From assembly GCA_013152945.1 (NCBI GenBank), contig JAADFL010000187.1, forward strand, positions 15,337-79,336: a DNA stretch of 64,000 nt. Direction: 5' to 3'. The position numbers and the translations under genes were made by a program. The notes beneath the pieces were generated by a model, which saw only the letters and a list, made by a program, of their open reading frames with translations, had not been told where the DNA came from and did no database searches. Below are positions 9,340 through 16,890 of the stretch, piece after piece (position 1 is the first letter of the stretch; each line of letters begins with the position of its first letter). The stretch comes from Deltaproteobacteria bacterium (GTDB lineage: Bacteria; Myxococcota_A; JAADFL01).

Positions 9340-9906
9340 ATGAGACTGGGGGTACTGGGTGGGAGCTTTGATCCACCTCACATGGCTCACTTGTTTGCAG
9401 CGGTTTACACGATCTCGACCGGAAAGGCGGATCTTGTTTGGCTTGTCCCCACGTACCGTCATCCATTTCAAAAAGTCTTGAGCGACTTCGAGCATCGCCT
9501 TACAATGTGCAGGCTTGCAGTGGAACCTGTTTCCCACCTCGTACAAGTCATGGATATTGAAAAAAGTCTGGGCAGTACCAGTTATACCGTGCGAACATTG
9601 GAAAAAATTCACCAACAGAGGCCGAAAGACACGCTGGTCCTGATAATGGGTTCGGACACACTGGCGGATAAAGAAAAATGGAAAGATTTTCAGAAAATCG
9701 AGGAACTTGCCGAACTAGTGGTAATTGGGCGCCGGGGCTTTGAAAATTCGGATACGAAAAGTTATAATAATGACCTGGTGCTCCCATTGGTTTCTTCCAC
9801 AGAGATAAGAAAACGAGTGCAAAATGGTGAACCTATAGACGGCTTGGTGCCTTCAACGGTAAAAGATTACATCTATAGCCATGGTCTGTATTTACAGGGA
9901 CATTAA
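9340..9906 (+). CDS. nadD: Nicotinate-nucleotide adenylyltransferase
   Basis: 188 residues, close to the usual length. It transfers AMP from ATP to nicotinate mononucleotide in NAD synthesis, in the cytoplasm. The N-terminus LGVLGGSFDPPHMAHL holds the nucleotidyltransferase GxFDPxHxxH motif. Further family marks are LIMGSDTLADKEKWKDF and the C-terminal VSSTEIRKRVQNG, an ISST.IR-type segment. There is no clear Shine-Dalgarno before ATG 9340. Its partner in NAD supply, nadK, is also in this window but 34 kb away. Confidence 0.93.
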   Translation: MRLGVLGGSFDPPHMAHLFAAVYTISTGKADLVWLVPTYRHPFQKVLSDFEHRLTMCRLAVEPVSHLVQVMDIEKSLGSTSYTVRTLEKIHQQRPKDTLVLIMGSDTLADKEKWKDFQKIEELAELVVIGRRGFENSDTKSYNNDLVLPLVSSTEIRKRVQNGEPIDGLVPSTVKDYIYSHGLYLQGH

Positions 9907-10085
9907 AACACTTCCCGATTTCTTTCTAATCTTTGCCGATCGTTTTTTCCGGCATACCATCGAACGATTGGAGTAACCTGCAAGGAGCGACAACATGGTA
10001 ATACCTCCAGGTATTTCGAGGATGAGCAATAAAGCCGGGCGCTTCGAGAGCCGGCGGTATTTGGAATACTATTCTCCGAGCCCCT

Positions 10086-10601
10086 CTAACAGCAAGGATC
10101 TCTTGTCCCCGCCCTCTTCGATGGCAACAGAAATACGCCGGCCAGGGCCAAAATAATAAAGAACAGGGAATCACTTGTTCCGGCCGAACTGCAACCACTA
10201 CCGCCTCCATCGAACTTCACGCAATTTGTTCCCTTGCAGGAAAAACCATCCTTGCAGGTCTTGTAGTGCTCCCATCCGGATCCGTCCATCTTGCATATAA
10301 GCACCTCTGTGCTCGATCCACACTTCAGGTCTCTCGAACAGCAGGCACCGCAATGCGGCTCGGTATCAACGATTGAAGACTCCCGTTCGTTTCTCACCTC
10401 TGTTTCTATTGAATCGTTTTCACTTGTGCTTTCTTCAAAAACTTCGATTTGGGCATCCGATGCTATTTCTTCCTCGGTTGCATCCCCTGTCTCTCCAGCC
10501 TCTTTTTGTCCGCCAGTCTCTTCAGCAAAAGCCGGATCAACAGTAAAATGAATCAACCCGAACAATATGACCCATGTCAAAAAAAACCTGATCATTTTCA
10601 T
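10086..10601 (-). CDS. Cys-rich secreted surface protein with MYXO-CTERM-like tail
   Basis: 171 residues. A signal peptide (MKMIRFFLTWVILFGLIHF, then PAFAEE) is followed by a long acidic Glu/Thr/Ser region to about residue 80. Next comes a small Cys domain with about eight Cys (HCGACCSRDLKC, CKMDGSGW, CKDGFSC, CVKF). The end is GGGSGCSS, then a hydrophobic helix (LFFIILALAGVFLLP) and a basic patch SKRAG. Gly/Cys motif, helix and basic end is the layout of MYXO-CTERM surface-anchoring signals of Myxococcota, although here ten extra residues including CC follow. It starts 22 bases after the clp gene stop on the same strand, so the two are probably co-transcribed. Confidence 0.7.
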   Translation of the reverse strand: MKMIRFFLTWVILFGLIHFTVDPAFAEETGGQKEAGETGDATEEEIASDAQIEVFEESTSENDSIETEVRNERESSIVDTEPHCGACCSRDLKCGSSTEVLICKMDGSGWEHYKTCKDGFSCKGTNCVKFDGGGSGCSSAGTSDSLFFIILALAGVFLLPSKRAGTRDPCC

Positions 10602-10623
10602 TGCATGCCCCTTATATCCTTCT

Positions 10624-13101
10624 TCATGTCTCTTTCGAGTTTTGTTGCACGGTCAGGGTCAGGGCATTGTTTGAAACATCTATTGCAACAACCTGCTTCT
10701 CCCCTACCCTGCCGGCGAGTATCATTTCAGCGACTCTTGATTCAAGCTCTTGTTGTACCATCCTGCGCATGGGCCTCGCACCCAACTCCGGATCAAATCC
10801 TCCCTCTTGTATCAGCCAATCTATCACTGCTTCGGTGGGCATGAATGATACGCCCTTTTCCTGTTTCAACTTGCCTGAACTCTGCTCGACAAGCAATCTT
10901 GCAATCTCTTTTACCTCATTTCTGGACAACGGAGAAAACACGCACTTCTCATCAATCCTGTTCCAAAGCTCTATGGGAAAATGCGAACGAGCCGCCTTGA
11001 CGACTTTTTCCTCCACCTGCTCAAGCCTGTGACCGGATGGGGCTTCTGCAGAAAAGCCGATGGAATGATCTTTTTGCGAATAGTTGGCGGCTCCGAGGTT
11101 CGAGGTCATTATTATCACAGTGTTACTGAAGTCCACGGTTCTGCCCCGGCCGTCTGTAAGCCTCCCGTCATCAAGTGCCTGCAAGAGAATCAACAACACA
11201 TCCTGGTGAGCCTTCTCGATCTCGTCCAACAAAACCACCGAGTACGGTCTCCTCCTTATGGCCTCGGTCAACTGTCCTCCCTCGCCGTATCCTACGTACC
11301 CCGGTGGCGCACCGATAAGCCTTGCCACTGTATGAGCTTCTCCGTATTCACTCATATCAAACCTGCACAGAGCATCCCTGGTCTTGAACAGGAATTCAGC
11401 CAAGACTTTGGCGGTCTCGGTTTTACCCACTCCCGTCGGCCCCAGGAACAAGAACGATCCTATGGGCCTATTGGAATTGAAACCGGCATAGTTGCGCCTC
11501 AGTACACCCGCCACCTTGGACAATACCCTCTTGTGACCGACTATCCGACGCTCAAGTATTTCCTCGGCCTTCAGCATTCTTTGTTTTTCATCACCGGAAA
11601 GCAACTCGGGCGGGACACCGGCAAGGCCGCCGACGACTTCGGCTACCTCGCTTACAGTAACCTTTGTCTTCCCGTATCTCCTCGCCCTCGATGCAGCCAA
11701 GTCAACTATGTGTATGGCCTTGTCCGGAAGAACACGGTCCGGCACATACCTTGCCGAAAGCTTGACCGCCGCTTCCAGTGCCTCTCTTTCGAATTCGATC
11801 GAATGATGATTTTCGTAGGATGGAATAATTCCAATCAGAATATCCAATGATTCCGATATGGACGGCTCGGACACGAATATGGGATGAAACCTCCTTTTCA
11901 ATGCCGGATCACTCTCAACGAGTTCCTTGTACTCTTCGTCGGTTGTGGCACCTATACATGGAAATTCTCCTCGTGCAAGAGAAGCCTTGATCTCTGATGC
12001 AGGATCACCTCCCATCCTGGCCAAGGATGACATCTGGTGTATTTCATCCAGGAAAAGTATTACCCTGTCCTCCGCCGCCTTTACCTCTTCACGAAGGGAT
12101 TTCAGTCTGTCCACGAGTCCGCCCCGGTTCGATGATGGTGAAAGCAAAGAAGACAGATCTATGGCAACGAGCCTCTTGTCGGCCATTACCGCGACCTCCT
12201 CGGTCGCATTTACCTGTTTCCATGCAAGGCCTTCCACGAGAGCGGTTTTTCCAACGCCCGGAGGGCCGAGAAGTATTGGATTGTTGGCCCTTCTCTTTCC
12301 GAGGACATCGCAGATTTCCTCCACTTCCCGGCTGCGGCCTATGAGTGGATCGAGTTCACCTTCCTCTGCCGCTTCGGTCAGGTCGTAACCCAACTCGTTC
12401 AATATGGGAAATCTACCGGGATGCAATACAGGCCTGTTGTTCTTTGCAGCCATGCCTGTCAACTTGGAGTGCTTACGATCCCTTGTGGGAAGTTCAGAGG
12501 ACCCATCCTTAATATTTTCTACAGTTCTTCCGCCAATCGGCAATGCCGTATCCGCCGTCCCGGCGCTTTTCGGATTCACCGGGCGCCGCCCCGGTTTGGC
12601 CGCCACGGCAGATGCCTTTTGTGACGGCGGCCCCAATAGTTCAGTCGGCGCAGTGTAGACATTCGCCCTTGCATACCTTCTTGGAAGACCGTTCGTCAGG
12701 TATGACAAGGCAACAGTGCGCAGCTCACCAATCGGCCCCCTGGTACGGTTCAGGATTGCATAAGCCAACGAATCCTTGACACCGACGATAGCTACAATCA
12801 GGTGCAGTGAATTGGCCCTTGTATTCTTACACCCCTTTGCTACTGCGTCGATCTTATCTTTTACATTTTTCAGGACATCTCTTGGTTCGGTCAAAAAATC
12901 ATTTATACTCTTTCTCAATTCCAGGACCTTGCCGATAATAGTGTCCTCGTCAAACCTCAAGTCCTCCAAAAGAATTTTGGCATGGCTTTCTACGGTATAC
13001 ACAGCCAAGAGAAGGTGGGCAGTATTTAAATCCTGCTCGGTTGCCTCTGCAACCTCACCGGCCTGGCGGAATATTTCTTCCAGGTCATCGGAACGTAACA
13101 T
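10624..13101 (-). CDS. ClpA/ClpC-type AAA+ unfoldase
   Basis: 825 residues. It has a divergent Clp N-domain (about 1-150), a low-complexity linker to about 235, AAA module 1 with Walker A GPPGVGKT and Walker B VILFLDEIHQM, and AAA module 2 with GPTGVGKT and VVLLDEIEKAH. The long ClpB middle domain is absent. An IGF tripeptide (DHSIGFSAE) late in module 2 is in the place of the ClpP-binding loop, which suggests a ClpP partner rather than a disaggregase. No clpP is near. Such machines feed unfolded proteins to a peptidase in the cytoplasm. ATG 13101 has GAGAGG close upstream. Confidence 0.88.
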   Translation of the reverse strand: MLRSDDLEEIFRQAGEVAEATEQDLNTAHLLLAVYTVESHAKILLEDLRFDEDTIIGKVLELRKSINDFLTEPRDVLKNVKDKIDAVAKGCKNTRANSLHLIVAIVGVKDSLAYAILNRTRGPIGELRTVALSYLTNGLPRRYARANVYTAPTELLGPPSQKASAVAAKPGRRPVNPKSAGTADTALPIGGRTVENIKDGSSELPTRDRKHSKLTGMAAKNNRPVLHPGRFPILNELGYDLTEAAEEGELDPLIGRSREVEEICDVLGKRRANNPILLGPPGVGKTALVEGLAWKQVNATEEVAVMADKRLVAIDLSSLLSPSSNRGGLVDRLKSLREEVKAAEDRVILFLDEIHQMSSLARMGGDPASEIKASLARGEFPCIGATTDEEYKELVESDPALKRRFHPIFVSEPSISESLDILIGIIPSYENHHSIEFEREALEAAVKLSARYVPDRVLPDKAIHIVDLAASRARRYGKTKVTVSEVAEVVGGLAGVPPELLSGDEKQRMLKAEEILERRIVGHKRVLSKVAGVLRRNYAGFNSNRPIGSFLFLGPTGVGKTETAKVLAEFLFKTRDALCRFDMSEYGEAHTVARLIGAPPGYVGYGEGGQLTEAIRRRPYSVVLLDEIEKAHQDVLLILLQALDDGRLTDGRGRTVDFSNTVIIMTSNLGAANYSQKDHSIGFSAEAPSGHRLEQVEEKVVKAARSHFPIELWNRIDEKCVFSPLSRNEVKEIARLLVEQSSGKLKQEKGVSFMPTEAVIDWLIQEGGFDPELGARPMRRMVQQELESRVAEMILAGRVGEKQVVAIDVSNNALTLTVQQNSKET

Positions 13102-13629
13102 TACCTCTCAGCCTTCTCCATTCGTCTTTTGCAGACCAATTTAATTATTGGATATTAACAGAATTCGAAACAAACAAGCAATAGGAAATGGTGGGCGAGC
13201 CATCCGGTCTATATATAATGGGGACGTAATGGGGACGGATGCACACACATGGAAAGCACATGGAAGAGCACATGGGGGAGCACATGGGGACGGGGAGCAC
13301 ATGGGAGCACATGGGGACGGAGGGAGCGAGCACATGCATGGGACATGCATGGGGACGGAGGGAGCTAATCCCTTGAAATCTCACCTGATTTGCATATCAA
13401 TTTATTACCGGCACGACATGTTTCGGAAACTCTGTCACTTACATTTCTATTAGCCGGTCCGAAAGATACAAGCCAAGGTACATTAACTTTTGCATCGATA
13501 CCTTGTGTATGAATATCGCGACTTGGTGTAGGAATATTCAACGCTGATAAACCTCTCCGTTTTGTCGATGACTTATTAACTAACACAAAATGAACCGTAA
13601 TTGCAATATATAAGGACCCTAAATCGTCG
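13102..13629. other. Intergenic stretch with short tandem repeat
   Basis: No credible gene lies between the divergent clp gene and the Fe-S operon. Positions about 13218-13366 hold an irregular tandem repeat built on GAGCACATGGGGACGG, with variants of GCACATGG and GGGGACGG, followed by GGACGGAGGGAG. An inverted pair GAATAT (13511-13516) and ATATTC (13534-13539) lies about 100 bases upstream of the sigma-54 promoter. That is a reasonable distance for an enhancer-binding-protein site, but only the symmetry supports it. Short open frames across the repeat lack ribosome sites and have biased composition. Confidence 0.5.
13218..13366. repeat. Irregular tandem repeat of GAGCACATGGGGACGG units
   Basis: About eight partial copies of a GCACATGG core, several extended to GGGGACGG, are packed into 150 bases of otherwise AT-richer sequence. 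The copies differ in length and end with two ATGGGGACGGAGGGAG units. A similar ATGGGGACG pair sits just before, at about 13217-13236. Function is not evident. The purine-rich skew on one strand is marked. Confidence 0.6.
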
Positions 13630-13645
13630 TGGCATGCCTGTTGCT
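13630..13645 (+). promoter_or_regulatory. Sigma-54 (-24/-12) promoter of the Fe-S operon
   Basis: TGGCATGCCTGTTGCT matches the RpoN consensus TGGCACG-N4-TTGCW. The invariant GG (13631-13632) and GC (13643-13644) are separated by exactly 10 bases. Transcription would start about 13656, followed by an excellent ribosome site AGGAGGTGAT before ATG 13686. It implies control by a bacterial enhancer-binding protein, which is not encoded in the window. Confidence 0.75.
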
Positions 13646-13685
13646 TGTATATTTGGCAAGGGTTTGGAATAGGAGGTGATGTGAA

Positions 13686-14981
13686 ATGTCACAGGTAACA
13701 ATCAAGATAAACGGACACGAAGTCAAAGCTGAAAAGGGAGAGCCCATCTTGGGGCCGATTCGTGCACAAGGTATCGACATTCCTACTTTATGCCACATGG
13801 ATGGCGTGGAGCCTTACGGAGCATGTCGCCTCTGTATGGTCGAAGTAGGTAAAGGCGATCGTGCCAAGTTGGTTACGTCGTGTAATTTCCCGGCAAGGGA
13901 AGGGCTCGAGATCCAGACCGATACTGAAAGGGTGCATAGGGACAGGGCTATGCTGGCCGAACTGCTCTTGGCGCGCTCTCCAGGTGTAAAGAAGGTGCAG
14001 GAATTGGCAGTATCGCTGGGGGTGAAAAAGGCGCGATTCAAAACCATGGAACCGACCGAATGCCTGCTTTGCGGACTTTGTGTTCGAGTGTGTAATGAAA
14101 TCGTGGGCGCCTCGGCCATCGGTTTCGAGGGCCGCGGAGTCGACCGCGTGGTAGGAACACCTTTTTTCCTCGATCCCGATGCCTGTATAGCCTGTGGTGC
14201 ATGTACCGAAGTGTGTCCCACGGGTATCATGCAGATGGAGATAAAAACCAAGGAACGATGGAAAAAGGAACTTGTCGGCAACCAGAGGCTTTGCCGCTAT
14301 GCCCGCATGGGGCTTGTCCCGTACAAGGTCTGTCCCAATGACTTTGACTGTGCTACCTGCGAGGTCGACCAGCGTCTTTGGGATGAGATGGGCATGCACC
14401 CGGTATTGGCTCTGGCCCCCGGCAAGAAGCGAAAACCCAGGCAAGTCGGAAATTTTGTCACAATGCTTGATCGTTTCTATTCCAAGGGGCATGTCTGGGT
14501 CAAACCACTGGGGGAAAGGGTAATCGTGGGCCTTGATGATTTCGCCCAGAAGGTCATCGGAGATATCTCCTCCATTACAATAGGAGCAAAGCCCGGAGAT
14601 GTAGTACACAAGGGGAAAGATAGCCTTAATGTGGCTTGTAACGGCCATAGCGCCGCCATGCTTTTCCCGATATCAGGCACAATAAAGAGCATCAACCCGG
14701 CCATGGATGACGAGCCTACGGTGATAAACGAAGATTGCTACCGGCGCGGATGGCTCTTTACTGTTGAGCCTACAGACCAGTACAGGGAAACCAAAGACTT
14801 GGTCGCTTCCGGTCAAGTGGAGCCATGGATGTTGGAGGAATCGGATTTTCTGTTCAAGACCTTGAGTGAGGTCGGCGGTGCTGCATTGTCTGATGGCGGT
14901 GAGCTGTTGCCCAACTTCTCCAGGGAACTTGCGGATGATGAATGGGATCGCATTGCAAAAAGATTTTTCTCAAAGGTCTGA
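13686..14981 (+). CDS. NuoG/HydA-N-terminal-like Fe-S protein fused to a Cys4 motif and an H-protein-like domain
   Basis: 431 residues. Domains in order: plant-type [2Fe-2S] with Cys36, 47, 50, 66; a helical stretch where NuoG/HydA usually carry the His-Cys3 cluster motif, here without those ligands; two [4Fe-4S] sites (Cys126/129/132/136 and 167/170/173/177); a motif C-x12-C-x5-C-x2-C (Cys203, 216, 222, 225); and from about 262 to 370 a domain resembling glycine-cleavage H protein (KGHVWVKPLGERVIVGLDDFAQ). At the usual lipoyl-lysine position relative to FPISG the residue is Gly320, not Lys. No H-cluster domain follows. First gene of the operon, so probably the electron-exit subunit in place of HydA. 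The ribosome site is very strong. Confidence 0.85.
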   Translation: MSQVTIKINGHEVKAEKGEPILGPIRAQGIDIPTLCHMDGVEPYGACRLCMVEVGKGDRAKLVTSCNFPAREGLEIQTDTERVHRDRAMLAELLLARSPGVKKVQELAVSLGVKKARFKTMEPTECLLCGLCVRVCNEIVGASAIGFEGRGVDRVVGTPFFLDPDACIACGACTEVCPTGIMQMEIKTKERWKKELVGNQRLCRYARMGLVPYKVCPNDFDCATCEVDQRLWDEMGMHPVLALAPGKKRKPRQVGNFVTMLDRFYSKGHVWVKPLGERVIVGLDDFAQKVIGDISSITIGAKPGDVVHKGKDSLNVACNGHSAAMLFPISGTIKSINPAMDDEPTVINEDCYRRGWLFTVEPTDQYRETKDLVASGQVEPWMLEESDFLFKTLSEVGGAALSDGGELLPNFSRELADDEWDRIAKRFFSKV

Positions 14982-15018
14982 AACAAGAATCCGAAGCCGA
15001 TGGATGGGGAGGTGTGAC

Positions 15019-15957
15019 ATGTCCGGGAATATCAAGAACAAAAAGAAATTGGTAAAAGCCTCGTCGGGACAGTGTATCTGGGTTGATGCGGGAGTCATAT
15101 CCTACAGACTTTGTACATTGAACTACGAGTGCGAACGGTGCTCGTTGCACCAGGCTCTGATAGACAGCCCCGTATTGGTTCAGCCCGGCATGAGCCTGAC
15201 CTTGGACCAGGCGGAGTTCGAAGAACGGCGCGCCGAGTTCGACAAATTTTTCGAAAAGCTTCCTGCAGAGGCCCGTAAGTGTCGGTACATGTTGACCGGT
15301 GATGTTTCATACAAGTTGTGTATCAACTCGTTTCGGTGTGCAAGTTGTTCTTTTCAGCAAATGATGGAGGACTCGATTACAGCCGAAGTAACAATTCAGC
15401 CAAGTAAAACAGATGTTATATATGGGCTTCGTTTCAAAGGGGACCTGCACTACCACAGGGGGCATGTCTGGGCCCGAGTCGAACGCGAGGGTGATGTTCG
15501 AATCGGGCTTGACGATTTCGGACAGCAATTACTGGGCCCGATCCGGGAAGTCGACTTGCCTGGAATTGGTGATGCTGTGTACGAGGGTGTTTCAGCATGT
15601 AAACTTGGACACAAGCAGGGCGGCATACATGTACAGACGCCCATCTCCGGGCGAATCATTGCTGTAAACAAAATGGTATCAGAGCATCCGGAGCTTATTA
15701 ACGATTCGCCTTACAACAAAGGATGGCTGTACATAGTCAAACCTCACGACCTGCCATCAGAACTCGTGAACCTGCTTTATGGAACAGAAGCCAGGCACTG
15801 GTTCGAACAGGAAATCAACAGGGTGGTCAAACGTTTATACAGGGATTCCGGGAAGAGAAAGGTTGTTTCGATAGAAAAAGGCGCTATCTGGAAGGAATGT
15901 GACTGCATCGAGATGGCAAACGAATTCTTACTGGCGGTGCTTGAAAAAGCGGCCTAG
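15019..15957 (+). CDS. Protein with two Cys4 motifs and an H-protein-like domain
   Basis: 312 residues from ATG 15019, chosen because GGGGAGGTG is just upstream and an earlier frame start would overlap the previous gene by more than 100 bases. It has two copies of the same C-x12-C-x5-C-x2-C motif found once in the preceding protein: Cys19/32/38/41 and Cys88/101/107/110, each followed within about five residues by Gln. A third segment, about residues 135-245, is H-protein-like (YHRGHVWARVEREGDVRIGLDDFGQ). Next to TPISG the nearest lysine is Lys199, one place off the canonical lipoyl position. It is clearly a relative of the C-terminal half of the preceding product, and probably a partner in the same complex. 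No published function is known to me. Confidence 0.8.
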   Translation: MSGNIKNKKKLVKASSGQCIWVDAGVISYRLCTLNYECERCSLHQALIDSPVLVQPGMSLTLDQAEFEERRAEFDKFFEKLPAEARKCRYMLTGDVSYKLCINSFRCASCSFQQMMEDSITAEVTIQPSKTDVIYGLRFKGDLHYHRGHVWARVEREGDVRIGLDDFGQQLLGPIREVDLPGIGDAVYEGVSACKLGHKQGGIHVQTPISGRIIAVNKMVSEHPELINDSPYNKGWLYIVKPHDLPSELVNLLYGTEARHWFEQEINRVVKRLYRDSGKRKVVSIEKGAIWKECDCIEMANEFLLAVLEKAA

Positions 15958-16004
15958 GGGCTGCTTGTGACTCGCTGGTTTGTAAGAAAGGAGGACAAGA
16001 CAAG

Positions 16005-16478
16005 ATGGAAGTACAGCCGAATGATGTTGACAATATTGTCGACCGCTGGAGAGGCGACAGGAGTTACCTGATCGAAATGCTCCAGGATGTACAGGAACAA
16101 TTTCACTACATTCCAAAGGAAGTGGCGGAGAAATTGTCCAGTGATCTGGACGTGCCTTTGACTCACATTTTTCATATTACGACCTTCTACAAGGGCTTTA
16201 CCCTCGAGCCGCGCGGGAAGTATCCAATTTCCGTCTGCACCGGCACGGCATGCCATGTTAAGGGCGGAGCGCGCATCTTGGAAAATGTTATGCGCGAACT
16301 AAATGTGAGTCGCGAGGGCGAGGCAACCCCGGACGGCCTTTTTAGCGTGGAATCGGTTCGTTGCCTCGGGTGTTGTGGCCTCGCCCCCGTTGTAACCGTA
16401 GGTGATGATGTCTACGGCCGTACCTCGTCAACCAAGGTCAACCGGCTAATCAAGCGGATAAAGGGGAAAGAGCGATGA
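16005..16478 (+). CDS. NuoE/HydC-type [2Fe-2S] subunit
   Basis: 157 residues, the normal size for NuoE-like proteins. The thioredoxin-fold [2Fe-2S] site is CTGTACHVKG (C-x4-C) and CLGCCGLAP (C-x3-C). The N-terminal helical part (YLIEMLQDVQEQFHYIPKEV) is typical. In complexes of the HydABC/NuoEFG kind this subunit carries a cluster beside the flavin subunit. It lies between the Cys-motif protein and the ferredoxin/NuoF genes, has a GGAGG site before ATG 16005, and is spaced for co-transcription. Confidence 0.92.
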   Translation: MEVQPNDVDNIVDRWRGDRSYLIEMLQDVQEQFHYIPKEVAEKLSSDLDVPLTHIFHITTFYKGFTLEPRGKYPISVCTGTACHVKGGARILENVMRELNVSREGEATPDGLFSVESVRCLGCCGLAPVVTVGDDVYGRTSSTKVNRLIKRIKGKER

Positions 16479-16506
16479 GAGTATACAGATTACTTGGAGG
16501 TGATTT

Positions 16507-16890
16507 ATGCCAAAACTGAAAATCGAAGACCTCGACAAGATCGTGGAGCAAAGCAAAAAGACCATGTCTGTTAGGTATGGCGCAGGCAGGGTCAAGATTA
16601 CTGTGCACATGGGTACTTGCGGGATTTCGGCCGGTGCACGGGACATACTGTCTGCAGTCATGCGTTGTGTGGAGGACTCCGGCGTCGATGACATCATTGT
16701 TACCACTTCCGGCTGTGCAGGCCTTTGTAGCCGCGAGCCGATGATGACTGTAGAGGTTGTTCAACACCCCCCTGTGAAATATGTGGATTTGAACGAAAAA
16801 AAGGTCAAGGAGATTTTCGATGAGCATGTAATGAAAGGAAATATCGTCGAAGACTATGCTTTGGCCATAGGCGGAGAACAGATGCTATGA
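16507..16890 (+). CDS. Small thioredoxin-like [2Fe-2S] protein
   Basis: 127 residues with the pattern MGTCGISAGARDIL and SGCAGLCSREPMM of the (2Fe-2S) ferredoxin-domain proteins that accompany NuoF/HydB in [FeFe]-hydrogenase and related loci. The usual paired first cysteine is absent, and another Cys is at VMRCVEDSG. Its role is presumably to carry a cluster within or to the complex. It has GGAGGTG before its ATG, and its stop overlaps the start of the next gene (ATGA), so translation of the two is coupled. Confidence 0.85.
   Translation: MPKLKIEDLDKIVEQSKKTMSVRYGAGRVKITVHMGTCGISAGARDILSAVMRCVEDSGVDDIIVTTSGCAGLCSREPMMTVEVVQHPPVKYVDLNEKKVKEIFDEHVMKGNIVEDYALAIGGEQML

Noticed and set aside
9936-9971. 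Hairpin CCGATCGTT/AACGATTGG after nadD as terminator
   Set aside because: Stem has one G-T pair, the loop is 18 bases, and no T run follows on either strand.
13148-13453. Open frames across the GAGCACATGGGGACGG repeat, both strands
   Set aside because: They only reflect the repeat (His/Gly or Cys/Pro/Ser runs) and have no start signals.
13686-14981. Annotation as catalytic [FeFe]-hydrogenase HydA or NuoG
   Set aside because: The Fe-S N-terminus fits, but there is no H-cluster domain or molybdopterin-like NuoG domain; the C-terminus is H-protein-like.
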